From Bacteroidota bacterium (GTDB lineage: Bacteria; Pseudomonadota; Alphaproteobacteria; Puniceispirillales; Puniceispirillaceae), in assembly GCA_009936825.1 (NCBI GenBank), contig JAACDV010000246.1, positions 1 through 19,183 on the forward strand: DNA of 19,183 nt, read 5' to 3'. A program made the translations under genes and the position numbers. The notes under the pieces are model-generated. The model saw nothing but the letters and a program-made list of their open reading frames with translations, had not been told where the DNA came from and searched no databases. Of this stretch, positions 8,769-17,127 are shown piece after piece. How positions within the stretch are numbered: the stretch's first letter is position 1; each line of letters begins with the position of its first letter.

Positions 8769-8793
8769 CAAGCTGCAGCACTGGTACAGCTTG
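8769..8793 (+). other. Inverted repeat after iclR, possible transcript-end hairpin
   Basis: CAAGCTG at 8769-8775 and CAGCTTG at 8787-8793 form a perfect 7-bp stem with an 11-base loop, 20 bp past the iclR stop. No T-run follows directly, so it is not a classic intrinsic terminator. It could still stabilise or help end the iclR transcript. Confidence 0.3.
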
Positions 8794-8944
8794 CAGCCTG
8801 CAGCCAGCTTTGTTGCTGTTTCACCCCTGTTTCGATCCTATTTCAATACGTCCGCACTGGGGGGCTGGCGCGGGGTATTTCATCAAAAAAAACAAGTAAT
8901 TGTCCCACACCGCCTGCATCGCGGCACCGCCGGAATGTTCGCTG

Positions 8945-8973
8945 TTGCAAATTTAGTCAGAACAGTTTTTAAT
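8945..8973 (+). promoter_or_regulatory. Predicted sigma-70 promoter of the plus-strand operon
   Basis: TTGCAA at 8945-8950 (4 of 6 to TTGACA) and TTTAAT at 8968-8973 (5 of 6 to TATAAT) are separated by exactly 17 bp. Transcription would start near 8980, inside the palindrome at 8978-8992, and leave a leader of about 70 bases before the ATG at 9049. This layout suits repression by a bound regulator. Confidence 0.55.
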
Positions 8974-8977
8974 AAAA

Positions 8978-8992
8978 TGAAACAGCGTTTCA
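8978..8992. promoter_or_regulatory. Predicted IclR-type operator of the plus-strand operon
   Basis: TGAAACAGCGTTTCA is a perfect palindrome with arms TGAAAC/GTTTCA and a 3-base centre. It lies 56 bp upstream of the second M28 gene and covers the start of transcription predicted from the promoter just before it. It differs from the sites at 7908 and 18928 at only a few positions. Confidence 0.75.
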
Positions 8993-9048
8993 ATTTTTGA
9001 ATTCCCTTGAGTCAAAGATCTCGCTAACCCCAATAAGGAGCCATCTGC

Positions 9049-10797
9049 ATGACCTCCCCCTTTGCCGCCCAGATTGACCAAGTCTCTCTTGATGCACCGT
9101 GGAGCCTCGTCGAAGCTTTTTCCACCATGCCCCGCTGGCAACCTGCAGATGTAGAAATCGCAGCTCATGAAATTGAACGCCGCCTCGGTGAAGTTGGGGT
9201 GCCGGTAACCCTGCATGAGGCTAACCTTTACCTCTCGATTCCCTATGAGGCTTCGGTGAGTGCGGGGGGGACGACTTTCAACGCCAAGCCGCCGGCCTAT
9301 GCACGTAGTTGCCCGGACGGCCTGACAGCCCCGCTGGTCCATGTGCCTGCCACATTCAGCAGCTCCATCAACACGCTGTTTGTCAAAAATCAGGACGCCG
9401 AGGCGAGTTCGGCTGAAAATATCCGGGGCAAGATCGTGATTTCAGAAGGATTTTCCTTCCCGGGTAAAATTCTCGAATTTGAAGAAAAAGGCGCTGTTGG
9501 TGTGATTGCAATTAACCCCGGTGCTGACTCCCACTGGGGTATTTGCACCTCGATCTGGGGGACACCTGACCTCGATGATTTGCCGCGCAAGCCCACCATT
9601 CCCGTGGCCGCCGTCAATAACCCAGATGGGCAAAAACTGCTGGAAGTTGCCAAAGCCGGTGGAGCCGGCGGGGGTGGGGGTGGAGAGGTTACAATCCGGA
9701 CAAAACTGGAGGAAGGGTGGTATAAATCGCTGGTCCCCGTTGTTGATGTGCCCGGCAGCGAGGAGCCGGACAAGTTTGTTCTATTGCATGGTCATTATGA
9801 CAGCTGGGACGTTGGTGTTGGTGATAATGCGACCGGTGACGCCGCCTTGCTAGAGGTCGCGCGCGTGCTTTGGGCCAACCAGAGTGAGTTGAAACGCTCG
9901 GTTCGGATTGCTTGGTGGCCCGGTCATTCTACGGGCCGTTATGCCGGATCCGCTTGGTATGCCGACACGTTCGCACTGGATTTGGATGAAAACTGCGTGG
10001 CTCAGGTGAATTGTGACAGCCCGGGGTGTCGTTGGGCCACCGAGTTTCGTGATGTTTCATGGATGAAGGAAACCGAAGGGTACGTCCAGCAGACAATCCA
10101 CGAGGTTACAGGGTTGGAATCACATGGTGAGCGGCCTCACCGGGCAGGCGATTACGCTTTTAATAATATCGGGCTCAGCAGCTTTTTCATGCTTTCCTCG
10201 ACCATGCCCGAGGCGCTGCGTAAAGAGAAAAACTACTATGCTGTGGGCGGATGTGGCGGCAACATTGCCTGGCACACAGAACATGATCTGATGGAAATCG
10301 CCGACCGGGATATTTTATTGCGCGATATCAAAGTCTATCTGGCGGCGGTGCTTGGCGTTGCAAATGCCGAATATCTGCCTTTTGATTGGCGCTCACAGGT
10401 CGCGGAATTTTCCGAGATTATTGCAGAGTATCAATCTGCCGCAGGGGATCTGGGCGATCTTAGCGCCGCTGCAACCGCCGCGAAGACCCTGTTTGGCGCT
10501 CTTGACCAGTTTTACGCGGCTATTGAGGGGCAAACACTGGCTCCGGCGCAGGCTAATCCGGTGATCCAGCGCTTGGCCCGCATTCTTGTCCCAGTGAACT
10601 ATACCAACCAGCCGCGTTTTCGCCATGACCCGGCACTGCCTGTACTGGCGCTTCCGGCCATTGCCGTAGCTCAGGAATTAGCCAGCCATGGCCCCGAGAC
10701 GATCGGCTTTGCGAAGACCCAGATGGTCCGGGGCGTAAACCGCGTCGCCGCTGCCTTGAATGACGCAACACGCCTCGTGCAAGAAGCAACAAAATGA
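9049..10797 (+). CDS. GCPII-like M28-family protein with altered active site (copy 2)
   Basis: 582 residues, first gene of the plus operon, with AAGGAG 8 bases before the ATG and no signal peptide. It has the same layout as copy 1: PA-like insert, M28 core, and a C-terminal helical domain with VPVNYTNQPRFRHDP (514-528) recalling the GCPII/transferrin-receptor dimer domain. Metal-site residues are HGHYDSW (H249, D251), GVGDNATG (D259), NCDSPG (D323) and IAWHTEHD (H409). In WWPGHSTGRYAGS (289-301), His293-Ser294 stand where M28 enzymes have the catalytic Glu and a Glu zinc ligand. A glycine run at about 204-212 is an insertion of roughly 7 residues compared with the other copies. The stop overlaps the next ATG (ATGA at 10794). 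It is close in sequence to copy 3. It may be a hydrolase with new chemistry or a binding protein. Confidence 0.88.
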   Translation: MTSPFAAQIDQVSLDAPWSLVEAFSTMPRWQPADVEIAAHEIERRLGEVGVPVTLHEANLYLSIPYEASVSAGGTTFNAKPPAYARSCPDGLTAPLVHVPATFSSSINTLFVKNQDAEASSAENIRGKIVISEGFSFPGKILEFEEKGAVGVIAINPGADSHWGICTSIWGTPDLDDLPRKPTIPVAAVNNPDGQKLLEVAKAGGAGGGGGGEVTIRTKLEEGWYKSLVPVVDVPGSEEPDKFVLLHGHYDSWDVGVGDNATGDAALLEVARVLWANQSELKRSVRIAWWPGHSTGRYAGSAWYADTFALDLDENCVAQVNCDSPGCRWATEFRDVSWMKETEGYVQQTIHEVTGLESHGERPHRAGDYAFNNIGLSSFFMLSSTMPEALRKEKNYYAVGGCGGNIAWHTEHDLMEIADRDILLRDIKVYLAAVLGVANAEYLPFDWRSQVAEFSEIIAEYQSAAGDLGDLSAAATAAKTLFGALDQFYAAIEGQTLAPAQANPVIQRLARILVPVNYTNQPRFRHDPALPVLALPAIAVAQELASHGPETIGFAKTQMVRGVNRVAAALNDATRLVQEATK

Positions 10798-12185
10798 GCC
10801 GAGAAGGTGCGATTGCGAAGGTCCGTGACACCTTTGATTCTGGCGCTTTTCTTGATAGTTTGCGGCGCCGTGTTGCGATTCCGACCGAGAGTCAGGATCC
10901 AGACCGGCTTCCCGATCTACATCGTTATTTGAAAGACGAGATCGCGCCGTCATTGGCTCCGCTGGGCTACACCAGCACCATCACTCCCAACAGCGTGTCA
11001 GGCGGTGGGCCATTTTTGGTCGCCGAGCGGATCGAGGATCCGGCGCTCCCGACGCTGCTGACCTATGGCCATGGTGATGTGGTGCGCGGTATCCCAGAGC
11101 AATGGCGCGACGGGCTGGACCCATGGGATATCACGGTTGAGGGTGAGAAGTGGTATGGACGCGGCACGGCAGACAATAAGGGCCAGCATTCCATTGTTAT
11201 CGCAGCACTTGCGGCTGTGTTGGCCGAACGTGGGCACCATGGTTTCAACTCACGCATCCTGATCGAGACAAGCGAAGAGATTGGATCACCCGGTCTCGAT
11301 GCCTTTCTGACAGAGCATTCTGCAAAGTTGAATACCGACATTATGCTGGCCTCAGACGGGCCGCGTATGATCCCGGACCGCGCCGACGTTAAATTGGGCA
11401 ATAGGGGCGGCATCGCTTTTGATCTGTCTTTGAAGCTGCGTGAGGGTTCACGCCATTCCGGGCATTGGGGCGGTGTGCTGGAAGATCCCGGCGTGATTCT
11501 GGCGCAGGCGATATCCTGCATCACGACGCCGCGTGGACGGATTTTGGTGGAGGACTGGTTGCCAAAATCGATTCCGCCAAAAGTTCGCGAAACCCTGCAG
11601 GATTTAGAAATTGATCCGGCTGATCCTAGCCTTGTCATGCCCGATGATTGGGGTGAGCCCGGGCTATCTACCGCAGAAAAAATGTATGGCTGGACCAGTT
11701 TTATCGTGTTGGCCATGATCACGGGCCGCCCGGAGAATCCGGTGAACGGCGTGCAGCCTGATGCCCGCGCCAGATGCCAGTTGCGCTTTACCGTTGATGC
11801 CGATCACACGCGCTTTCTGCCAGCGTTGCGCGAACATCTTGATGCCCACGGGTTTCAGATGGTTGAAATCACGCCCGTCAGACAAAATTTCTTTCCTGCT
11901 TGGCGCACCGATCCTGACAATCCTTGGGTTGATTGGACCGTAAACAGCGTCGCGCGCACGACAGGTGTAAGGCCGCTTGTGGTGCCTAATTCGTCTGGCG
12001 GCTTACCTTCCGAGCTTTTTGGCCGCGCTCTAGGATGTCCTATCTTGTGGATTCCACACAGCTATGGGGGATGCCGCCAGCATGGCCCCGACGAGCATAT
12101 CCTAGGGCCGTTAACCAGAGAGGCTCTTTCCATCATGGCCGGAGTTTTCTGGGACTTTGGCGAAGCACAGGAGCGTCCGCAATGA
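10794..12185 (+). CDS. M20 family peptidase, dipeptidase-like
   Basis: 463 residues, full family length. It is a cytoplasmic zinc amidohydrolase. Motifs: TYGHGDVV (H93, D95), YGRGTADNKGQH (D127), ETSEEIGSPG (E161 base, E162), ASDGP (D188) and RQHGPDEH (H430). RGTADNKGQH places it in the same CNDP/PepV-like branch as the truncated M20 gene at the left edge, so these are probably the equivalent members of the two operons. RHSGHWGG (220-227) falls in the dimerisation domain, where family members carry a conserved His. It starts on the ATG that overlaps the M28 stop by 4 bp and ends on an ATGA shared with the next M20 gene, so translation is likely coupled throughout. The likely substrate is a dipeptide or N-acylated amino acid; the exact one is unknown. 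Confidence 0.93.
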   Translation: MSREGAIAKVRDTFDSGAFLDSLRRRVAIPTESQDPDRLPDLHRYLKDEIAPSLAPLGYTSTITPNSVSGGGPFLVAERIEDPALPTLLTYGHGDVVRGIPEQWRDGLDPWDITVEGEKWYGRGTADNKGQHSIVIAALAAVLAERGHHGFNSRILIETSEEIGSPGLDAFLTEHSAKLNTDIMLASDGPRMIPDRADVKLGNRGGIAFDLSLKLREGSRHSGHWGGVLEDPGVILAQAISCITTPRGRILVEDWLPKSIPPKVRETLQDLEIDPADPSLVMPDDWGEPGLSTAEKMYGWTSFIVLAMITGRPENPVNGVQPDARARCQLRFTVDADHTRFLPALREHLDAHGFQMVEITPVRQNFFPAWRTDPDNPWVDWTVNSVARTTGVRPLVVPNSSGGLPSELFGRALGCPILWIPHSYGGCRQHGPDEHILGPLTREALSIMAGVFWDFGEAQERPQ

Positions 12186-13324
12186 CCGATACTATGGCAC
12201 CTGATACTATGGCACCTGAAACGGCCGATCTTTTAGCGGGAATCCGCTCTTGGGTCGAGATTGAAAGCCATACGCCCGACATCGAAGGGGTGAACGCGCT
12301 GGCTGACCGGATCACCGCAGATTACGCGCCGTCGGGCGCAGAGGTCTCGCGAATACCCGGCACCGGATATGGCGATCATCTTGTCGTCCGCGCGCCTTGG
12401 GGGGGACAGACCAATACCGCCGGTATCCTGATCATGAGTCATATGGACACGGTTCACCCCAAGGGTACGCTGGACACCTTTGGGTTCCGAGCCGAAGGAG
12501 ATCTGGCCTTTGGCCCGGGCATCTATGACATGAAGGGCGGTGCTTATTGTGCGATGCGCGCGGTTTGTGATCTGGCCAAGACCGGTGGCACGCCGTTGCC
12601 AGTGACGCATTTATTTGTCGCTGACGAGGAAATCGGCAGTCCAACCTCAAAAGACCTTATCGTTGAGCTTGGCAAGGCCGCGAAATATGTGCTGGTCACC
12701 GAGCCTGCCCGCGAAGGCGGTAAGATCGTCGTCGCCCGCAAAGGCGCGGTTCGTTACGAAGTCAGAACGCACGGCGAGGCCAGCCATGCCGGAGCGCGCC
12801 ATCAGGACGGGCGCAGCGCGATCCGTGAGATGGCCCATACTATACTGAAATTTGAAGCGCTGACTGACTATGAACGCGGCACAACCTGCAATGTTGGTCT
12901 GATCTCAGGCGGCACGGGAACGAACGTTGTGCCTGCCAGTTGCTGGATTAAGGTCGATATCCGTATCTCGGACATGGCAGCGCTGGAAGAGGTGGAAGCC
13001 TTTGTTGCCGCCCTCACCCCGGAAGATCCCGATGTCAGAATCGAGATTACTGGCGGTTTGGATCGTCCCCCTTACGAGCGCGATGAAGGGATCGACGAGC
13101 TTTTCAACCATGCGAAAGCGGTAGCGGCCGAGATTGGCTGGGAGCTGGAGGGGCTGAAGACAGGCGGCGGTTCGGACGGTAATTTTACCGCATCGCACAC
13201 CCCTACCCTTGATGGGCTTGGTGTGGATGGCAAGGGCGGACATACGAATTACGAACAGCTCAAAATCAGCTCGCTGCAGCCGCGCCGCCTATTGATGCGC
13301 GGCCTTTTGGAGCGATTGACATGA
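12182..13324 (+). CDS. M20 family peptidase, carboxypeptidase G2/ArgE-like
   Basis: 380 residues, shorter than the preceding M20 enzyme and of the CPG2 type. Motifs: MSHMDTVHPKG (H87, D89), GPGIYDMKGG (D116), FVADEEIGSP (E149 base, E150), VTEPA (E174) and GKGGHTNYE (H354). GEASHAGARHQDG (198-210) opens the dimerisation domain. CPG2-type enzymes remove a C-terminal amino acid, often glutamate, from an acyl or peptide partner. The frame is open further upstream to 12035, but ATG 12182 overlaps the previous stop (ATGA) and has AGGAG 8 bases before it, so it is chosen. Right after the start a 15-bp tandem duplication gives DTMAPDTMAP. The minus operon shows no counterpart within the window. The 3' end overlaps hyuA by 4 bp. 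Confidence 0.93.
   Translation: MTDTMAPDTMAPETADLLAGIRSWVEIESHTPDIEGVNALADRITADYAPSGAEVSRIPGTGYGDHLVVRAPWGGQTNTAGILIMSHMDTVHPKGTLDTFGFRAEGDLAFGPGIYDMKGGAYCAMRAVCDLAKTGGTPLPVTHLFVADEEIGSPTSKDLIVELGKAAKYVLVTEPAREGGKIVVARKGAVRYEVRTHGEASHAGARHQDGRSAIREMAHTILKFEALTDYERGTTCNVGLISGGTGTNVVPASCWIKVDIRISDMAALEEVEAFVAALTPEDPDVRIEITGGLDRPPYERDEGIDELFNHAKAVAAEIGWELEGLKTGGGSDGNFTASHTPTLDGLGVDGKGGHTNYEQLKISSLQPRRLLMRGLLERLT
12188..12217 (+). repeat. 15-bp tandem duplication at the start of the CPG2-like gene
   Basis: GATACTATGGCACCT occurs twice in direct succession, keeping the frame and encoding DTMAP twice. Each copy supplies an in-frame ATG (12194 and 12209) besides the main start at 12182. It looks like a recent slippage or duplication in a tolerant N-terminal tail. 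Confidence 0.85.
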
Positions 13325-15375
13325 GCCTGCGCCTTGGATGTGACGTTGGCGGAACCTTTACAGATTTCCTGATTCACAATTCGCTCACCGGGGCAATCAC
13401 CACGCTTAAAGTTCCCACGACGCCCGATGCACCAGAGGATGGCGTAATGCAGGGCTTTGCCACACTGGCCGCGCAACATCCCGGTCTGATGACTGATCTG
13501 ACAGCGGTTATTCATGGAACAACGCTGGTCATAAATGCGATCCTCGAACGCAAGGGCGCCCCGACCGCGCTTATTGCCACAACTGGCTTTCCCGATATTC
13601 TGGAGACCCGGCGAGAGATTCGCTACGATATTTACGATATCCGGCAGCAATTTCCGCCGCCGCTGGTCCCCCGCAGAAGACGAAAAGAAGTGCAGGAGCG
13701 GATTCTTGCAGATGGGTCTGTTGATACGCCGCTGGATGAAGATCAGGCTCTGGAGACGCTACGTGAGCTGGTTGTTGATGGAGTTAAATCGGTGGCTGTT
13801 TGCTTGATCCATGCCTATGCAAATCCGGTGCATGAACAGGCCATTGCGCGACTGGTCCGTACCCATGATTTGCCGCTGGATGTGTCGCTGTCATCCGAAG
13901 TTCTTCCCGAAATTCAGGAATTTGAGCGAACCGCGACAACAGCTATCAACGCCTATGTCAGACCCAAGGTGAATAGCTATCTTGGGCGGATGGAGGCGGG
14001 TCTTGTTGAGGGCGGATATGCGCGCCCGCTGTTTTTGATGCAGTCTGGCGGCGGGGTTATCGCGGCGCCATCTGCGCGCGCGGCGCCGGTCCGACTAGCT
14101 GAATCCGGCCCTGTCGGCGGGGCTCTGGCCGCCCGCGCTCTTGCCGAAGCCGCTGGCTATAAGGACGCAATCGCTTTTGATATGGGCGGCACAACCGCAA
14201 AAACCTGTCTGATTGCCGGGGGGCAGATGCCCGTCACCCGCGCCTATGAGGTTGACCGGGTTCACCGGTTCAAAAAGGGGTCTGGAACACCGATTGCTGT
14301 CCCTACGGTCGATCTGATTGAGATTGGGGCGGGAGGAGGATCGTTCGCCTCAATCGACAGGCTAGGGTTGATCCGGATTGGCCCGGAGAGTGCAGCGGCA
14401 GACCCGGGCCCGGCCTGTTATGGCCGCGGCGGCACGCGTGCCACCGTGACTGATGCCAATGTGCTATTGGGATATCTCGATCCTGCAGATTTTCTTGCCG
14501 GTGCCATGAAACTGGACATTAAAGCTGCTGAGGAGGCAATCGCCCGCGATGTTGGCACGCCCCTTGGACTGTCTGCGCTAGAGGCCGCAGCAGCGATCAT
14601 CGAAGTTGTGAACGAGAATATGGCGCAGGCCGCGCGCATGTATGTAGCGGAACGCGGCGGCAATCTTGAGCGCGCTGTCATGGTAGCTTTTGGCGGTGGT
14701 GGTCCGCTGCATGCCCATCAAGTTGCACGCAAACTTGGCGTGCGTGAAATTCTGATCCCGGAGGCCGCTGGCGTGTTCTCGGCGCTTGGTTTCCTTGTTG
14801 CCTCCCCCGCCTATGAAGTGGCGCGCTCGCGCCCGATGCGGCTTGTCAATGTGACGTCGGAGATTTTGACCGAGATTTTTAACTCCCTTGCCGGCGAGGC
14901 AGATGCGGTCGTTTCCCAAGCCGCCCCGGGCGCTGCAATCACCCACACCCGTATCGCAGAGATGCGCTATGTTGGTCAGGGCCACCAGCTTCGGGTTCCG
15001 CTGGATACGCTCGATGTCGGGGCAATCGCAGAGGCATTCCAAGCAACCTACCGCGCGGCATACGGATATGCTTATGATGATCTGGAGCCTGAAATTGTGA
15101 CGCTGCGCCTGGCGGCCAAAGCTGAACAGCCGGCTGCGCCCGTGACGACAGGCGGCCCCGCAAGCGAGACTACCGTAACAACGCGGCAAGCATGGGATCC
15201 CGCAGTCAATAGAATGAGCGCGCATGCGGTTGCCGCTTTTTCCGGGGTCAGCGATGTGATCACCGGACCAGCCCTTTTGTCACAATCTGGTGCCACAATC
15301 CTGATCAGTTCGGGCGCAAAGGCTGTGCGCAAACCGGGCGGTTGGCTGGCAATTACTTTGGAGGAAGGCGCGTGA
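13321..15375 (+). CDS. hyuA: Hydantoinase/oxoprolinase A subunit (HyuA-like, second copy)
   Basis: 684 residues. ATP-dependent cyclic-amide hydrolase subunit working with the downstream HyuB. Motifs: CDVGGTFTD (7-15), HGTTLVINAILERKGAPTAL (65-84), FDMGGTTAKTCL (286-297, second phosphate loop), GAGGGSF (336-342), and FGGGGPLHAHQVARKLGV (457-474). The insertion PPPLVPRRRRKEVQERI (112-128) is typical of the family. The C-terminal domain ends with LLSQSGATILI and a short basic tail. The ATG overlaps the M20 stop (ATGA at 13321) with GGAG 8 bases upstream. Its 3' end overlaps the GTG of hyuB. It differs clearly from the hyuA at 3306, so the pairs are old paralogues or were acquired separately. Substrate is not deducible; peptidase neighbours suggest a lactam, pyroglutamyl or diketopiperazine-like compound. 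Confidence 0.93.
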   Translation: MSLRLGCDVGGTFTDFLIHNSLTGAITTLKVPTTPDAPEDGVMQGFATLAAQHPGLMTDLTAVIHGTTLVINAILERKGAPTALIATTGFPDILETRREIRYDIYDIRQQFPPPLVPRRRRKEVQERILADGSVDTPLDEDQALETLRELVVDGVKSVAVCLIHAYANPVHEQAIARLVRTHDLPLDVSLSSEVLPEIQEFERTATTAINAYVRPKVNSYLGRMEAGLVEGGYARPLFLMQSGGGVIAAPSARAAPVRLAESGPVGGALAARALAEAAGYKDAIAFDMGGTTAKTCLIAGGQMPVTRAYEVDRVHRFKKGSGTPIAVPTVDLIEIGAGGGSFASIDRLGLIRIGPESAAADPGPACYGRGGTRATVTDANVLLGYLDPADFLAGAMKLDIKAAEEAIARDVGTPLGLSALEAAAAIIEVVNENMAQAARMYVAERGGNLERAVMVAFGGGGPLHAHQVARKLGVREILIPEAAGVFSALGFLVASPAYEVARSRPMRLVNVTSEILTEIFNSLAGEADAVVSQAAPGAAITHTRIAEMRYVGQGHQLRVPLDTLDVGAIAEAFQATYRAAYGYAYDDLEPEIVTLRLAAKAEQPAAPVTTGGPASETTVTTRQAWDPAVNRMSAHAVAAFSGVSDVITGPALLSQSGATILISSGAKAVRKPGGWLAITLEEGA

Positions 15376-17093
15376 CTAGCTCGCTTAAAGGTCTGCGGTT
15401 TCAGGTGCTTTGGTCTCGGCTGATTTCTGTGGCCGATGAGATCGCAACCACGTTGGTAAAGACTGCCTTTTCCCTGGTTGTGCGTGATAATCACGACTAT
15501 GCCTGTGCGCTCTATGACAGCCGGGGGGTGATGCTCGCGCAGTCTACGCAATGCACACCCGGTCAAGCCGGCTCAACCCCTTCGGTGATGCGCGATATGC
15601 TGACCGTTTTTCCGCCCGAGACGCTTAATGATGGCGATGTTTTAATCTGCAATGATCCGTGGGTGGGCGCAGGCCATTCTCCGGATGTGTTCATCGCTAC
15701 CCCGATTTTCCACCGGGGCATCTTGGCAGGATTTGCCTGCACCTGCGCGCATCATGTTGATATGGGAGGGCGCCTTGGCGCTACCGATGCCAGAGACGTT
15801 TACGAAGAAGGCGTGATTATCCCGGTATCGAAGCTGATCCGAAGCGGCGTGCCCAATGATGAACTTTTCCGGCTAATTAACCGGAATGTGCGCACGCCGG
15901 AAAAAGTCATGGGGGATTTGCGCGCCCAGATTTCCGCGAACCATGTGGGCGCAGAGGGCATCCGGCGCATGATGGACGAGTTTGATCTCGACCAGCTGAC
16001 CGAATTGTCCGCGGCCGTTTCGGAACGCTCCGAGCAGGCGCTGCGCACGGCTATCGCAACCCTGCCAGCTGGCACGGTGACGCACGAAGTTCTGCATGAA
16101 ATTACCGACGATGCAGGGGATCGTCTGCGTTTGGCCCTGCGGATGGAATTATCTGCCGAAGGGGCGAAACTGGACTTTACCGGAACATCGCCGCAAGTGG
16201 CCAAACCGATAAATGCAGTCCTGAACATAACGCGCGCCTATTGCGTCTTTCCCTTTATCGCCACCCTGTGCCCTGACTTGCCAATGAATGCGGGCGCCTT
16301 TCGCCCAATTGAAATTCATGTTCCTGAAGGATCTGTGCTGAACCCGACTTATCCGGCACCGGGGATGTATCGCAGTTTGCTGTCCTATTTTACCGTAGAG
16401 GTGATCTTTGGCGCGCTGCAAAAGCTGGCCCCTGAGCGGGTTATGGCACCGTCAGGTACATATCCGTTATGGATTCAGAAATTTGCGGGCAAGCGGCTGG
16501 ATGGGAATGATTTTGTAACGCACTTTAATGCACAGGGCGGTCAGGGTGCGTTCCATGACCGCGATGGGGTGACGGCGGTGGTCTTCCCCGGCAATATTGC
16601 TTCGACCTCGGTTGAGCTTTTCGAATATGAAACGCCGATGCTGGTCCGGCGGCGCGCACTGATCCCTGATTCCGGCGGGGCCGGTCGGTTTCGCGGGGGG
16701 TTGGGTCAAGAAACGGTGTTGGAGGCCAGAGCAAAAATTCCCATTCGCACCGCACTTTCGGGGGGGCGTTTTATCCATCCTGCATCTGGTATGGACGGCG
16801 CTGCTCCGGGCTCTAAAGGGGAAATCACGGTCAATGACGGGGCGCCGTTTGAACGCCCGGACCGCGCCGATCTAGCTGCAGGTGACCGCGTTACCTTGCG
16901 GCAACCGGGCGGCGGTGGTTTTGGCCCTGCCCGCGAACGCGATCCCCTGAAAGTCGCCGCTGACCTGCGCGATGGCTATATCAGCATTGAAACGGCGCGG
17001 CGTGACTATGGCGTTGTCCTGAACGCAAAAGACGGTCAGATCGATGAGACCGCCACCGGTGAGCTTCGCGGGGCCAAACTGAATCCTGCCTAA
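15372..17093 (+). CDS. hyuB: Hydantoinase/oxoprolinase B subunit (HyuB-like, second copy)
   Basis: 573 residues from a GTG start. Open frame exists back to an ATG at 15342, but that lies inside hyuA. GTG 15372 overlaps the hyuA stop (GTGA) and has GAGG 7 bases before it, so it is chosen. Family motifs: NDPWVGAGHSPDVFIATPIF (94-113), CAHHVDMGG (125-133), EEGVIIPVSKL (145-155), PDSGGAGRFRGGLG, and the C-terminal GGGGFGPARERDP. Unlike the copy at 5098 it keeps the standard NDPxxGxGHxPD form. It is the last gene of the plus operon and ends 34 bp before the end of the convergent third M28 gene. It should form a complex with the adjacent HyuA. Substrate is unknown. Confidence 0.93.
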   Translation: MTSSLKGLRFQVLWSRLISVADEIATTLVKTAFSLVVRDNHDYACALYDSRGVMLAQSTQCTPGQAGSTPSVMRDMLTVFPPETLNDGDVLICNDPWVGAGHSPDVFIATPIFHRGILAGFACTCAHHVDMGGRLGATDARDVYEEGVIIPVSKLIRSGVPNDELFRLINRNVRTPEKVMGDLRAQISANHVGAEGIRRMMDEFDLDQLTELSAAVSERSEQALRTAIATLPAGTVTHEVLHEITDDAGDRLRLALRMELSAEGAKLDFTGTSPQVAKPINAVLNITRAYCVFPFIATLCPDLPMNAGAFRPIEIHVPEGSVLNPTYPAPGMYRSLLSYFTVEVIFGALQKLAPERVMAPSGTYPLWIQKFAGKRLDGNDFVTHFNAQGGQGAFHDRDGVTAVVFPGNIASTSVELFEYETPMLVRRRALIPDSGGAGRFRGGLGQETVLEARAKIPIRTALSGGRFIHPASGMDGAAPGSKGEITVNDGAPFERPDRADLAAGDRVTLRQPGGGGFGPARERDPLKVAADLRDGYISIETARRDYGVVLNAKDGQIDETATGELRGAKLNPA

Positions 17094-17127
17094 ACCTGCC
17101 TAAATCCTGCTGTGCGGTGACCTCCGC

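Larger units (their letters stand above)
8749..9048. other. Intergenic region between iclR and the plus-strand operon
   Basis: A 300-bp gap with no convincing gene. Its left part holds an inverted repeat. Its right part is AT-rich and carries the operon promoter, the operator-like palindrome and the ribosome binding site AAGGAG 8 bases before the ATG at 9049. Short open frames crossing it are not supported by a ribosome binding site or a recognisable protein. Confidence 0.7.

Noticed and set aside
12035..12181. Upstream extension of the CPG2-like gene to an ATG at 12035
   Set aside because: It lies wholly inside the preceding M20 gene in another frame and shows no family similarity; ATG 12182 has the stop overlap and ribosome binding site.
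15342..15371. ATG start of hyuB copy 2 at 15342
   Set aside because: GTG at 15372 with the GTGA overlap and GAGG site fits the HyuB N-terminus better.
1279..17093. Acetone/acetophenone carboxylase identity for the HyuA/HyuB pairs
   Set aside because: These share folds, but no third carboxylase subunit is present and peptidase neighbours favour cyclic-amide hydrolysis.
17085..17104. Tandem 10-bp repeat CCTGCCTAAA across the hyuB stop codon
   Set aside because: Only two short copies; probably a chance or slippage event without visible function.
17112..17125. Possible terminator between the convergent hyuB and M28 genes
   Set aside because: GCGG/CCGC gives only a 4-bp stem with no T-run on either strand.
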